Below are positions 20,965 to 32,583 of a stretch of DNA of 45,729 bases, in pieces (the first letter of the stretch is position 1; each line of letters opens with the position of its first letter). The translations under genes were made by a program, and so were the position numbers. The notes beneath the pieces were generated by a model. That model did no database searches, had not been told where the DNA came from, and saw nothing but the letters and a program-made list of their open reading frames with translations. Source of the stretch: Rhodospirillales bacterium (GTDB taxonomy: Bacteria > Pseudomonadota > Alphaproteobacteria > CACIAM-22H2); assembly GCA_016794025.1 (NCBI GenBank), contig JAEUKX010000109.1, positions 1 to 45,729 on the forward strand, in the 5' to 3' direction.

Positions 20965-20965
20965 G

Positions 20966-21865
20966 ATGGCCGGTTCCGTCACCCAGCCCACCGTGAACTA
21001 CAAGATCCGCAAGCGCCGGCATCCGTTGCTGGAATTCGCGGCCGCCCAGCCGCTGGGCGCCATCTCGGGCGTCGCCATCCTGGTGATGCTGTTCGGCGGC
21101 GTCTTCTCCGAGCTGATCGCTCCCTACGATCCGTTCGAGATCGATTTCGGCGCGATGCTTGCCGCCCCGTCGCCCGAGCACCTGATGGGGACCGATGCCT
21201 TCGGGCGCGACATCTTCAGCCGCGTCATCTATGGCGCGCGCACGGCGCTGACGATCGGCTTCTTCTCGTCCCTGATGGGCTGCACGACCGGTGCGGTCGT
21301 GGGTGTGGCGTCGGCCTATTTCGGCGGCCGGACCGACATGATCATCCAGCGCTTCATCGACGTGATCCTGTCCTTCCCGATCATCGTGCTGGCGCTCGTC
21401 GTCGTTGCCATGCTGGGCCGCAACCAGATCGCGGGCGTGGACGTGAACCTGATCTTCGCCATCGCCATCCCGGTCATGCCGAAGGTCGCGCGCGTGGTGC
21501 GCGCCGCCTCGCTCACGATCCGCGAGATGCCGTATATCGACGCCGCGCGCGCCGCGGGCTTCACGCACACGCGCATCATCTTCCGCCACATGGTGCCCAA
21601 CGTGGCCGCACCCTTCCTCATCATGTTCACGGCCTACGTGGCGCAGGCGATCCTGCTGGAGGCCTCGCTCTCGTTCCTTGGCCTCGGCGTGACCGAACCC
21701 ACGCCGGCCTGGGGGCTGATGCTGTCGGGCAACGCGTCGGACTTCTACCGCGAGGCGCCATGGATGATCCTCTTCCCCGGCGTGGCGATCTCGGTCGCGG
21801 TGTTCGCCTTCAACCTGTTCGGCGACTCCTTGCGCGACTGGCTCGACCCGAAATTCAAGGTCTGA
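20966..21865 (+). CDS. Peptide-type ABC importer permease (DppC/GsiD-like)
   Basis: Second membrane subunit, 299 residues. One N-terminal segment follows a basic tail, then a five-segment BPD_transp_1 domain. The DppC-type LMGTDAFGRDIFSRVIYGAR and the ATPase-contact loop IREMPYIDAARAAGFT are evident. The ATG at 20966 is 1 nt past the first permease's stop, with GGAGG just upstream, so expression is coupled. It is the end of the core importer operon. Confidence 0.94.
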   Translation: MAGSVTQPTVNYKIRKRRHPLLEFAAAQPLGAISGVAILVMLFGGVFSELIAPYDPFEIDFGAMLAAPSPEHLMGTDAFGRDIFSRVIYGARTALTIGFFSSLMGCTTGAVVGVASAYFGGRTDMIIQRFIDVILSFPIIVLALVVVAMLGRNQIAGVDVNLIFAIAIPVMPKVARVVRAASLTIREMPYIDAARAAGFTHTRIIFRHMVPNVAAPFLIMFTAYVAQAILLEASLSFLGLGVTEPTPAWGLMLSGNASDFYREAPWMILFPGVAISVAVFAFNLFGDSLRDWLDPKFKV

Positions 21866-21904
21866 CGTTGACGGGAAACGGAATCGTCCTGTATTAAGCG
21901 AGCC

Positions 21905-21970
21905 ATGGTCACTCACGCGATCCTGTGTCTGCGACGACGAACGCTGGGCGTTTGCCCCAGCGCGCGTTGA
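21905..21970 (+). other. Possible 21-codon ORF and hairpin in the permease-GNAT spacer
   Basis: The 207-bp spacer 21866-22072 has no clear gene. A small frame (ATG 21905 to TGA 21970) encodes a basic, Cys-containing peptide with CLRRRTLGVC. Its distal part forms a perfect 7-bp stem, CGCTGGG (21942-21948) with CCCAGCG (21956-21962). The ribosome site is weak. It may be a terminator-like end of the ABC operon, or chance. Confidence 0.25.
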
Positions 21971-22072
21971 TTCGCCGACGGATCGCCGGACCCAAGTCCC
22001 CGTAAAATCTGGCATTTCCCGCGAGTTGCGCGTCCCCCCGACGCTCCCCCTGCATCCGCGAGTAGACGTGCC

Positions 22073-22594
22073 ATGTTCCACCTGACGACCGAGCGGCCCG
22101 ACGACGGGCCCGCCATCGAAGCCCTCCTCGACAAGGCTTTCGGGCCCGACCGGCAGTCGAAGATCTCCTACCGCTACCGGCACGAAGCCCCGCCGGTCGC
22201 CCCGCTTTCGCGCGTGGCACGGGCCGACGCCGACGGCCGGCTGCTCGGCACGATCCGCTATTGGGACATCGCGATCGGCCATGCGAACGCGCTGTTGCTG
22301 GGTCCCATCGCGGTCGAACCCTCGCTCAAGGGGCGGGGCATCGGCGTGGCGCTCATGCGCGACACGCTCGATGCGGCCGCGTGGATGGGCCATTCGCGCG
22401 TCGTGCTCGTGGGCGACATCGGCTACTACGCCCGCTTCGGCTTCGCGCCGGCCGCCCCGCTCGGCCTCGCCATGCCCGGCGAGAAGCCGGAGCGGTTGCT
22501 CGCCGCCTCGCTCGCGAAGGATGCCTTCCGGGGCGTGTCGGGTGCGATCAAGCCGCGGAGGTCTCTTCGCGGCGGCGGATTGATCGCGGCGTGA
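22073..22594 (+). CDS. GNAT-family N-acetyltransferase (YhbS-like)
   Basis: A 173-residue acetyl-CoA-dependent acyltransferase. The GNAT core is visible: a GPIAVEPSLKGRGIGVALM motif A (about 80-98, with the acetyl-CoA loop KGRGIG) and a C-terminal VGDIGYYARFGF motif B. The layout is that of YhbS-type single-domain enzymes, whose substrates are mostly unknown. It ends 21 nt before the 5-oxoprolinase-like gene, so the two are probably co-transcribed. The ATG follows a spacer lacking a strong ribosome site. Confidence 0.88.
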   Translation: MFHLTTERPDDGPAIEALLDKAFGPDRQSKISYRYRHEAPPVAPLSRVARADADGRLLGTIRYWDIAIGHANALLLGPIAVEPSLKGRGIGVALMRDTLDAAAWMGHSRVVLVGDIGYYARFGFAPAAPLGLAMPGEKPERLLAASLAKDAFRGVSGAIKPRRSLRGGGLIAA

Positions 22595-22615
22595 GGGCCC
22601 GCTAGCTTCGGTCCC

Positions 22616-26205
<3,590 letters not shown>

Positions 26206-26209
<4 letters not shown>

Positions 26210-26616
26210 TTCGCCGCCTGCCGCACGCGCAGCACGCTGAGGGTGCGCGGCCGGCCCTCGCGGTCGGGCCAGTCGATCGACTGGCCTTCCGACAGGCCGA
26301 TGAGACCGGCACCGACCGGCGTCAGCACCGACACGCGCCCGGCGTCGATGTCGGCTTCCGTCGGCCACACGAGACGCACCGCGCGCTGTTCGCCGCTGCG
26401 CCGGTCGAGAAATTCGACCTCGGCACCCATCGTCACCACGTCGCGCGGCATATCGGCGGCGCGCACAAGGCGCGCGCGCTCGATTTCGGCCAGCAGCAGG
26501 TCGGCGACCGCCGGGTGGCAGGCGCTGGCGCTGAGGGCGAGGGCGGACAGGCGCTCGCTTTCCGCATCTATCATGCGGATGTCGGGGCGGTGGGCGGTCG
26601 CGTCGGGATGTTCCAT
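26206..26616 (-). CDS. rnk: Rnk/GreA-type nucleoside diphosphate kinase regulator
   Basis: A 136-residue protein whose C-terminal half (about 60-130) is the GreA/GreB C-terminal FKBP-like domain, with VVTMGAEVEFLD, VWPTEAD and VSVLTPVGAGLIGLSEGQSI. The N-terminal helical region is short, as in Rnk, which binds RNA polymerase without the full Gre coiled coil. I chose the ATG at 26616 (MEHPDATA) because AAGGAG lies 9 nt upstream; an earlier ATG at 26655 lacks this. Effects on transcription are inferred from family. It converges on the 5-oxoprolinase-like gene with overlapping stops. Confidence 0.86.
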
Positions 26617-26691
26617 GGCGGCATTCTCCTTGCGCACGCGGATCAGCATCCGCACGCGCGTCGTCTGGAATTGCGGGAAGTTCGGGCAGGG

Positions 26692-26710
26692 GCCCCGGGC
26701 TTCCCGGGGC
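26692..26710. repeat. Perfect 8-bp GC inverted repeat
   Basis: GCCCCGGG (26692-26699) and CCCGGGGC (26703-26710) flank a 3-nt loop. It lies 76 bp upstream of the rnk start and 159 bp upstream of the EamA start, in their divergent spacer (26617-26868). Neither side shows a T-run. Its role is unknown; it could be an operator or a structured 5' end of the rnk mRNA. Confidence 0.4.
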
Positions 26711-26868
26711 GCAAGCGCAGGGAATCCGGGGCTTAAGAGCCGGCGATGAGGCGGCTCGCGTGGGCGAGGGAACGGATTCGGCGTGAAGTCATGCCTTTAA
26801 TATGGGCATGGCCTGCCGATTTTTCAACCCGCCGCGCGCCCAAACCCGCTATATCGGTCGCCCGCGCC

Positions 26869-27807
26869 ATGGCCATCTCCCCGTCCGATTCTGCCGCTGC
26901 CCCCGTCCGCGCCAACCGCCCTCTTGTTGGCATCGTCTACATGATCGGCGGCGTCTTCGTGATGTCGGTCATGGACGCCATCGCGAAGTTCGCCGTCGGC
27001 CATGTGACGTCGATCCAGATCATGGGCATCCGCTCGACGATCGTTTTCGTGCTGATGATCGGCTATCTCGCCTCGACCGGCCAGCTCGCCCAGCTGCGCA
27101 CGCGCCGGCCGCTCGCGCACCTGCTTCGCGGCCTTGCCGCGGCCGGCTCGATGTGGTGCTTCTTCGAAAGCCTGCGCGCGCTGCCGCTGGCCACCGCCAT
27201 CGCCATCTGCTTTGCCGCTCCGCTGCTGATGACGGCCTATTCGGTCGTGCTGCTGCGCGAGCGGGTGGGCTTCCACCGCTGGACGGCCGTGGTCGTGGGG
27301 TTCGCGGGCGTCGGCGTCATCATCGGGCCGGAGGCCGCAGACGGGATCGTTTCGGCCGGTGCCGTCCTGGCGCTGGGGGCGGCGGCGCTCTACGCGCTGG
27401 GAATGACCATGGTGCGCTGGCTGTCGCCCACCGAAAGCGACGTCACGATGATCGTCCTGCAGTGCTTCGTGCAGATGAGCGTGGGTCTTGTCGGCATGAT
27501 GCTCGTGCCCGGCTCGTTCGATCCGGTGCCGGGTCCCGCATGGATCGCCATCGGCGTGATGAGCGTATTCCTCATTTTCGGCCAGTTCCTGAGCTACCGC
27601 GCCTTCCGTCTGGCGCCGGTGGGCGCCATCGCGCCGTTCAACTACACGGAACTGGTCTGGGCGGCGATCATCGGCTGGTTCATCTGGGGCGAGTGGCCGA
27701 CCGAGCATGTCTGGTACGGGGCATCGATCGTCGTGGCCGCGGGCCTCTACGTGATCTGGCGCGAGCGCGTGCGCGCGCGCGAAGCCGCCGCGGCCGCGAC
27801 AGCCTGA
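26869..27807 (+). CDS. EamA-family (DMT) transporter
   Basis: A 312-residue inner-membrane carrier with ten hydrophobic segments in two EamA repeats (about 22-150 and 165-300). The first repeat begins GIVYMIGGVFVMSVMDAIAKF, and the second ends APFNYTELVWAAIIGWFIWGEWP, a stretch common in this family (RarD/RhaT/YdcZ relatives). The ATG at 26869 is the most reasonable start, because the longer upstream frame adds a basic non-hydrophobic stretch crossing the promoter region. Substrate unknown. It is followed by the flavoprotein gene after 61 nt in the same direction. Confidence 0.88.
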   Translation: MAISPSDSAAAPVRANRPLVGIVYMIGGVFVMSVMDAIAKFAVGHVTSIQIMGIRSTIVFVLMIGYLASTGQLAQLRTRRPLAHLLRGLAAAGSMWCFFESLRALPLATAIAICFAAPLLMTAYSVVLLRERVGFHRWTAVVVGFAGVGVIIGPEAADGIVSAGAVLALGAAALYALGMTMVRWLSPTESDVTMIVLQCFVQMSVGLVGMMLVPGSFDPVPGPAWIAIGVMSVFLIFGQFLSYRAFRLAPVGAIAPFNYTELVWAAIIGWFIWGEWPTEHVWYGASIVVAAGLYVIWRERVRAREAAAAATA

Positions 27808-27868
27808 AAAGTTGCGGGGTCGCCGGTGCGGGACTAGATTTGCCGCAGCTTTCCACCGGAGACACGCC

Positions 27869-29275
27869 ATGGCCGGCATCGCCCAGATCAAGCAGTCCGA
27901 ACCCGTCGCCCGCGAGGCGGCCATCGCCGAGATCCGCGCGCTGATCGGCGACCGGCTGTCGACGGCCGCCGCGGTGCGCGACCAGCACGGCAAGGGCGAG
28001 GCCTATCACCATGCGGTGCCGCCCGACGCGGTCGCCTTCGCGGAATCGACGGCCGAGGTCTCGGCGATCGTGAAGATCTGCGCGCGCCACAGGCTTGCCG
28101 TCGTCCCGTTCGGCACGGGCACTTCGCTCGAGGGGCACACGGCGGCGCTGCATGGCGGCATCTGCATCGACGTCACGCGCATGAACAAGGTGCTGCAGGT
28201 GAACGCCAACGACCTCGATGTGCGCGTGCAGCCGGGCGTCACGCGCAAGCAGCTCAACGAGCATCTGCGCGACACCGGCCTGTTCTTCCCCATCGATCCG
28301 GGCGCGGACGCCTCGCTGGGCGGCATGGCGGCCACGCGCGCCTCGGGCACCAATGCGGTGCGCTACGGCACGATGCGCGAGAACGTGCTCTCGCTTGAGG
28401 TCGTGCTGGCGGACGGCAGCGTGATCCGCACGGGCCACCGGGCGCGCAAGTCCTCGGCCGGCTACGACCTGACGCGCCTTTTCGTGGGTTCGGAAGGAAC
28501 GCTCGGCGTGATCACGGAAGTCACGCTGCGCCTTTACGGCATCCCCGAGGCGACGAGCGTCGCCATGTGCGCGTTCCCGACGGTCAAGGAGGCGGTCGAC
28601 ACCGTCATCGCCACGATCCAGTCGGGCATCCCGGTGGCGCGCATCGAGCTTGCCGATGCCCTGCAGATGGACGCGATCAACCGCTATTCGAAGCTCAACC
28701 TCGCGGTCCAGCCGACGCTGTGGCTGGAGTTCCACGGGTCGGAGGCGTCCGTCACCGAGCAGGCCGAAATGGTGCAGGCGATCTCGGCCGACAATGGCGG
28801 CGGCGCCTTCACGTGGACGACCGACCCGGCCGAACGCCGGCGGCTGTGGCAGGCGCGCCACGACGTCGCCTACGCGGCCAAGGGCCTGCGCCCCGGCTGC
28901 TCGATCTGGGCGACCGACGTGTGCGTGCCGATCTCGCGGCTGGCCGACTGCATCGTGGAGACGCAGGCCGATCTTGCGAAGGCGAGCTTTCCGGCCCCCA
29001 TCGTCGGCCATGTGGGCGACGGGAATTTCCATGTCTCGATCGTGCTCGACACCTCGAAGCCCGAGGAGGTTGCCGAGGCCAACCGCCTCAACGACCGCCT
29101 CGTGGCGCGCGCGCTGTCGATGGAAGGCACCTGCACGGGCGAGCACGGCGTGGGCTACGGCAAGATCGACTTCCTCGACCAGGAGCACGGGCCCGCGATG
29201 GCGGTCATGCGCGCGCTCAAGAAGGCGCTCGATCCCGACAACATCATGAATCCGGGCAAGATCGTCCGCGCCTAG
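27869..29275 (+). CDS. FAD-linked D-lactate/glycolate dehydrogenase-type oxidase
   Basis: A 468-residue flavoprotein of the FAD_binding_4/GlcD family that oxidises 2-hydroxy acids. The FAD-domain PFGTGTSLEGHT motif is near 88-99 and GADASLGGMAATRASGTNAVRYG near 149-171. The C-terminal FAD-oxidase domain ends with GTCTGEHGVGYGK, the family metal/active-site signature. Length and motifs fit a cytochrome-type D-lactate dehydrogenase (Dld) best; GlcD or D-2-hydroxyglutarate dehydrogenases are alternatives. The ATG at 27869 has GGAG 8 nt upstream. A TRAP importer of the 2-oxo/hydroxy acid type lies nearby. The stop overlaps that of phyH. Confidence 0.9.
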   Translation: MAGIAQIKQSEPVAREAAIAEIRALIGDRLSTAAAVRDQHGKGEAYHHAVPPDAVAFAESTAEVSAIVKICARHRLAVVPFGTGTSLEGHTAALHGGICIDVTRMNKVLQVNANDLDVRVQPGVTRKQLNEHLRDTGLFFPIDPGADASLGGMAATRASGTNAVRYGTMRENVLSLEVVLADGSVIRTGHRARKSSAGYDLTRLFVGSEGTLGVITEVTLRLYGIPEATSVAMCAFPTVKEAVDTVIATIQSGIPVARIELADALQMDAINRYSKLNLAVQPTLWLEFHGSEASVTEQAEMVQAISADNGGGAFTWTTDPAERRRLWQARHDVAYAAKGLRPGCSIWATDVCVPISRLADCIVETQADLAKASFPAPIVGHVGDGNFHVSIVLDTSKPEEVAEANRLNDRLVARALSMEGTCTGEHGVGYGKIDFLDQEHGPAMAVMRALKKALDPDNIMNPGKIVRA

Positions 29276-30087
29276 GGACGCCGCCACACGACCGGGAACA
29301 GGTCGGCGCGCGCGTCGAGGCGGTCGCCCGTCTTCAGCTTTGCCGCGTTGAGCGCCTTGAAGGTCGGCACGCCTTCGCGCCAGCGCGCGTCCTCGCCCGC
29401 GAAGCGCAGCGCCACCGTGCGCCGGCGCCGGTCGGGCGTGTCGTTTCCGCCCGCCCCGTGGACGAGCTTGCCGTGGAACACGACCGCATCGCCCGGCGCC
29501 ATGTCGTAGCGGCGGATGTCGAGCGTGTCGCGCAGCGCGTCGATGTCGGGCGCGGGCGCGAACGCCGGGTTCCGGTAGCGCTCGGCACCCTCGCCGCCGG
29601 CGCGGAAAGGCTGCGGACAATAGTCGGGACCCCAGCGGTGCGAGCCCGCGACGTATTCCACACCGCCATTCTGTGCATCGATGGCGTCGAGCGCCAGATA
29701 GACCGTGCAGAACATGTCGCCGGTCGCGGGCCAGTAGGGAAAGTCCTGATGCCACGGCGTGCGGCGCGGCGTACCGGGTTCCTTGGCGAAGATCTGGTCG
29801 TAGAAGAGATGGACCTGCCGGGCCCCCATCGCTTCGCCCGCAAGTGCGGCGCAGCGCGTCTCGAAGAAGGCGGCGCGGAAATCGGGGTCGCGCCGGTGCA
29901 TGAACATGTCGCCGAAAAAGCGCCCCGGCTCGCCGGGGGCCTGGAACTCGATCGCGCGCCGGCCCGGTGCGGCCATCGCGCGGTCGACGGCGGCGGCAAG
30001 GCGCGCGATCCATGGCGCGTCGAGCACGCCTTTCACGTGCACGACGCCGTCGGTCGCGTAGGTTCCGGCAAGGTCGATCGCCATCAT
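29272..30087 (-). CDS. Phytanoyl-CoA dioxygenase (PhyH) family protein
   Basis: Fe(II)/2-oxoglutarate-dependent oxygenase, 271 residues. The iron triad appears as H113-Q-D115 (PWHQDFPYW) and H210 (VHGAGGN). A downstream arginine in DRRRR, near 220-224, could bind 2-oxoglutarate. GGVEYVAGSHRWG is the usual strand before the distal histidine. Substrate is unknown; bacterial members hydroxylate many small molecules. It is convergent with the flavoprotein gene (stops sharing CTAG) and divergent from the TRAP operon. Two adjacent in-frame ATGs (30087 and 30084) leave the start uncertain by one residue. Confidence 0.88.
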   Translation of the reverse strand: MMAIDLAGTYATDGVVHVKGVLDAPWIARLAAAVDRAMAAPGRRAIEFQAPGEPGRFFGDMFMHRRDPDFRAAFFETRCAALAGEAMGARQVHLFYDQIFAKEPGTPRRTPWHQDFPYWPATGDMFCTVYLALDAIDAQNGGVEYVAGSHRWGPDYCPQPFRAGGEGAERYRNPAFAPAPDIDALRDTLDIRRYDMAPGDAVVFHGKLVHGAGGNDTPDRRRRTVALRFAGEDARWREGVPTFKALNAAKLKTGDRLDARADLFPVVWRRP

Positions 30088-30172
30088 CGCGCGCGACTAC
30101 CACGCGGGCGCAGGCCGCGCATTCCCAAATTGCGATTGCCGGGCCGCAAGATATCGGCTTAGGCTTCTTTCA

Positions 30173-30221
30173 GGCGCAGCTAATAAGCGCCCGAAGGCCG
30201 CACCGGCCATGTGCTTTTTTT
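30173..30221 (+). promoter_or_regulatory. Leader of the TRAP operon with terminator-like hairpin
   Basis: In the 145-bp divergent spacer, GGCGC (30173-30177) pairs with GCGCC (30187-30191). GGCCG (30196-30200) pairs with CGGCC (30204-30208), followed six bases later by a run of seven T (30215-30221). The T-run ends right before the GGGAGGGAG ribosome site of dctP. This may be an attenuator or a terminator-like leader, although the second stem is short. Confidence 0.4.
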
Positions 30222-30232
30222 GGGAGGGAGCG

Positions 30233-31363
30233 ATGTCGAAGCCACCGAAGACAGCAGTTTCGGGCGACGAGCCCGCACGCCGCAAATTCTTCAAGACGGC
30301 CCTTGTCGGCGGCGCCGCCGTCGCGGCAACCGGCTTTCCGCACATCCGGACCGCGGCCGCCGCGACCACGTCGTGGCGCGTGCAGACGAACTGGCCCGCG
30401 GGCGTCGGCCTCGCGATGTTCAAGAAATGGTGCTCGACCATCGCCGAGAAGACGGGCGGCGAACTCGAGTTCAAGGCCTTCGGCCCGAAGGACATCGTGG
30501 GCGACTTCGAGATGTTCGACGCCGTCAAGTCGGGCGTCCTCGATGCGATGAACTCCTTCACGCTCTACTGGGCGGGCAAGCTGCCGGCCACCGCCTTCCT
30601 CAGTTCGTACCTGATGGGCCTGCGCTACCCGCACGAGTGGGACGTCTTCTTCTACGGCAACAACGGCCTGAAGATCGCGCGCGAGATCTTCGCCAAGCAG
30701 GGGATGTACTACGTCAACCGCATCCATCACGGTCCGAACATCATCCACTCGAAGGTGCCGATCCGGTCGATCGAGGACTTCAAGGACCTCAAGCTGCGCG
30801 TGCCCGGCGGCATGATCGCGGAGGGTTTCGCGGCCATCGGCGCGCGCACGACGCTGATCCCCGGCGGCGAGGTCTTCTCGGCGCTGGAGAAGGGCACGGT
30901 CGACGCGGCCGACTACACGGGTCCCGCGGTCAATTGGGATCTCGGCTTCCAGCAGGTCACGAAGTACATCTGGATGGGTCCGCCGGGGCTTGAGTCGATC
31001 TACCAGCCGGTCGACCTCATGGACCTCGTCGTGAACATGAACGTCTGGAACAAGCTCTCGCCGAAGATGAAGACCTTCGTCGACGAGGAAGTGCAGATCT
31101 ACTCGAACGCGCACCACGCCGCGATCCAGGCGGCCGACATGGAAGCCTGGGGCAAGTTCGAGAAGGCGGGCGTCCAGATCAACCGCCTGCCGGCCGAGGA
31201 CCTGCCGAAGTTCCAGAAGGTCGCCGTGCCGATCTGGTTCAAGTGGGCCAACAAGGACAAGGATGCCGCGCGCATCTTCAAGGCCCAGCTCGACGTGATG
31301 CAGTCGCCTTCCTACGGCTACGTCACGCCGGACATGTACCAGGGTCTCAAGCTCGACCTGTAG
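30233..31363 (+). CDS. TRAP transporter solute receptor (DctP family, TakP-like)
   Basis: Periplasmic receptor of a secondary TRAP importer, 376 residues. The N-terminus has a twin-arginine signal (ARRKFFKTALVGG, residues 17-29) and a likely cleavage site after AAA near residue 45. The mature part starts SWRVQTNWPAGVGLAMFKKW. RVPGGMIAEGFAAIGARTTLIPGGEVFSALEKGTVDAA is the DctP core and is characteristic of the receptors for 2-oxo acids and related monocarboxylates. The ATG at 30233 follows GGGAGGGAG. The adjacent flavoprotein that would make 2-oxo acids fits such a substrate, but this is inference. Confidence 0.92.
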   Translation: MSKPPKTAVSGDEPARRKFFKTALVGGAAVAATGFPHIRTAAAATTSWRVQTNWPAGVGLAMFKKWCSTIAEKTGGELEFKAFGPKDIVGDFEMFDAVKSGVLDAMNSFTLYWAGKLPATAFLSSYLMGLRYPHEWDVFFYGNNGLKIAREIFAKQGMYYVNRIHHGPNIIHSKVPIRSIEDFKDLKLRVPGGMIAEGFAAIGARTTLIPGGEVFSALEKGTVDAADYTGPAVNWDLGFQQVTKYIWMGPPGLESIYQPVDLMDLVVNMNVWNKLSPKMKTFVDEEVQIYSNAHHAAIQAADMEAWGKFEKAGVQINRLPAEDLPKFQKVAVPIWFKWANKDKDAARIFKAQLDVMQSPSYGYVTPDMYQGLKLDL

Positions 31364-31371
31364 CGTCTCTG

Positions 31372-31402
31372 TCGGGGCGGCGCCCTCGCGGTGCCGCCCC
31401 GA
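31372..31402 (+). other. Near-perfect 13-bp intercistronic hairpin
   Basis: The arms 31372-31384 and 31390-31402 are complementary over 13 bases (one G-U pair) around the 5-nt loop CTCGC. It begins 9 nt after the dctP stop and is not followed by a T-run. It most likely stabilises the 3' end of dctP mRNA or partly terminates, making more receptor than permease. The 98-bp spacer 31364-31461 holds nothing else evident. Confidence 0.7.
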
Positions 31403-31461
31403 TCCTTTCCGGTACCCGTGCGCGGCACGCAAGCGCACCTTCCCCCGACCGAGCTCCCCCG

Positions 31462-32580
31462 ATGCCGAATGTCGATTTCGTCCTGCCGCTGTGGCTGTAC
31501 TGGGTGCTGCTCGGCGGCTTCCCGCTTCTTGCCATGCTTGCGGCGCGCCGCGAGATGGCGGCTGCCGCGGCCGACGGCGGTGCCCCGAACATCTCGGCAT
31601 CGGTGGCCTACATCTTCCTCGTCACCGCGGGGTTTCTCGGCATCCACCGCTTCTACGTCCGCAGCCGCTGGGGCTTCGTCTTCCTGCCACTGTTCGTGGC
31701 GGTCGTCTTCGTCAACGCCGAGATCAAGCAGGTGCGCGAGGAGATCTCGGCCCTGCGTCAGGCCGCGCGCACGGCGAATTTCGAGCTTCGCGGCGCGCGC
31801 GACGAGGCCCAGCGCAACGTCGCGGGGGCCGCGGACAAGCTGAAGGCCGCCGAGGCGAAGCTCGCCACGGCGCATGCCGGCACGGCCGCCGCGCAGACGC
31901 GCATCGGCGAATGGAATCGCGTGGGCGGCGCCTTCGGCGGCGCGATCGCGGTCCTGCTGCTGGTCGACGTTTTCCTCCTGCCCGGTCTCGTGCGCCGCGC
32001 GCGCGAGCGCGAGCGCACGGATCCGGCCCACCGCTTCAAGCCCGTGGAGCTGCCGCCGGAACCCGTGGCGGCGCCCGCCGCGCCGGCCGGGCCCGCGCAT
32101 CGGGCGCTCGATGCCGCGGTCGACTGGGCGGGCCGCTTCGTCTCGTATTGGACGCTGCTTTCGATCTTCGTCTACTACTACGAGGTCGTGGTCCGGTTCC
32201 TCTTCAACTCGCCGACGAACTGGGTCCACGAAAGCATGTTCCTGATGTATGGCATGCAGTACCTGCTGTGCGGCGCCTATGCGCTGCGCTCGGAATCGCA
32301 CGTGCGCGTCGACGTCTTCTATTCGAAGTTCTCCCCGCGCGGGAAAGCGCTGGCCGACATCGTCACGTCGTTCTTCTTCTTCGTGTTCGTCGGCACGCTG
32401 CTGTGGACGGGCTTCACCTACGCCTGGCAGGCGACCTCGATCGGCGAGGTGTCGTTCTCCGAGTGGGGCGTCCAGTACTGGCCGATCAAGCTGACGATGC
32501 CGATCGGCGCGGCGCTGCTGCTGGCGCAGGGGGTCGTCAACCTCATGCGCGACTTCGGAACTCTGGCGGGAAAGCGCTGA
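31462..32580 (+). CDS. TRAP small permease (DctQ) fused to an N-terminal TM2-like/coiled-coil module
   Basis: A 372-residue membrane protein, about twice the size of ordinary DctQ. Residues 1-85 hold a first membrane segment and a TM2-like pair of segments, with the motif GIHRFYVRSRWG at 60-71. Residues 86-147 are a charged, alanine-rich coiled coil. A further segment lies at 156-176, then a Pro/Ala linker (about 195-212). The DctQ domain (about 215-368) has four segments and the HVRVDVFYSKFSPRGK motif. The ATG at 31462 is best because an earlier frame reads back into dctP. The role of the N-terminal module is unknown; it could sense membrane or solute state or dock a partner. The stop is 3 nt before dctM. 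Confidence 0.88.
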   Translation: MPNVDFVLPLWLYWVLLGGFPLLAMLAARREMAAAAADGGAPNISASVAYIFLVTAGFLGIHRFYVRSRWGFVFLPLFVAVVFVNAEIKQVREEISALRQAARTANFELRGARDEAQRNVAGAADKLKAAEAKLATAHAGTAAAQTRIGEWNRVGGAFGGAIAVLLLVDVFLLPGLVRRARERERTDPAHRFKPVELPPEPVAAPAAPAGPAHRALDAAVDWAGRFVSYWTLLSIFVYYYEVVVRFLFNSPTNWVHESMFLMYGMQYLLCGAYALRSESHVRVDVFYSKFSPRGKALADIVTSFFFFVFVGTLLWTGFTYAWQATSIGEVSFSEWGVQYWPIKLTMPIGAALLLAQGVVNLMRDFGTLAGKR

Positions 32581-32583
32581 ACC

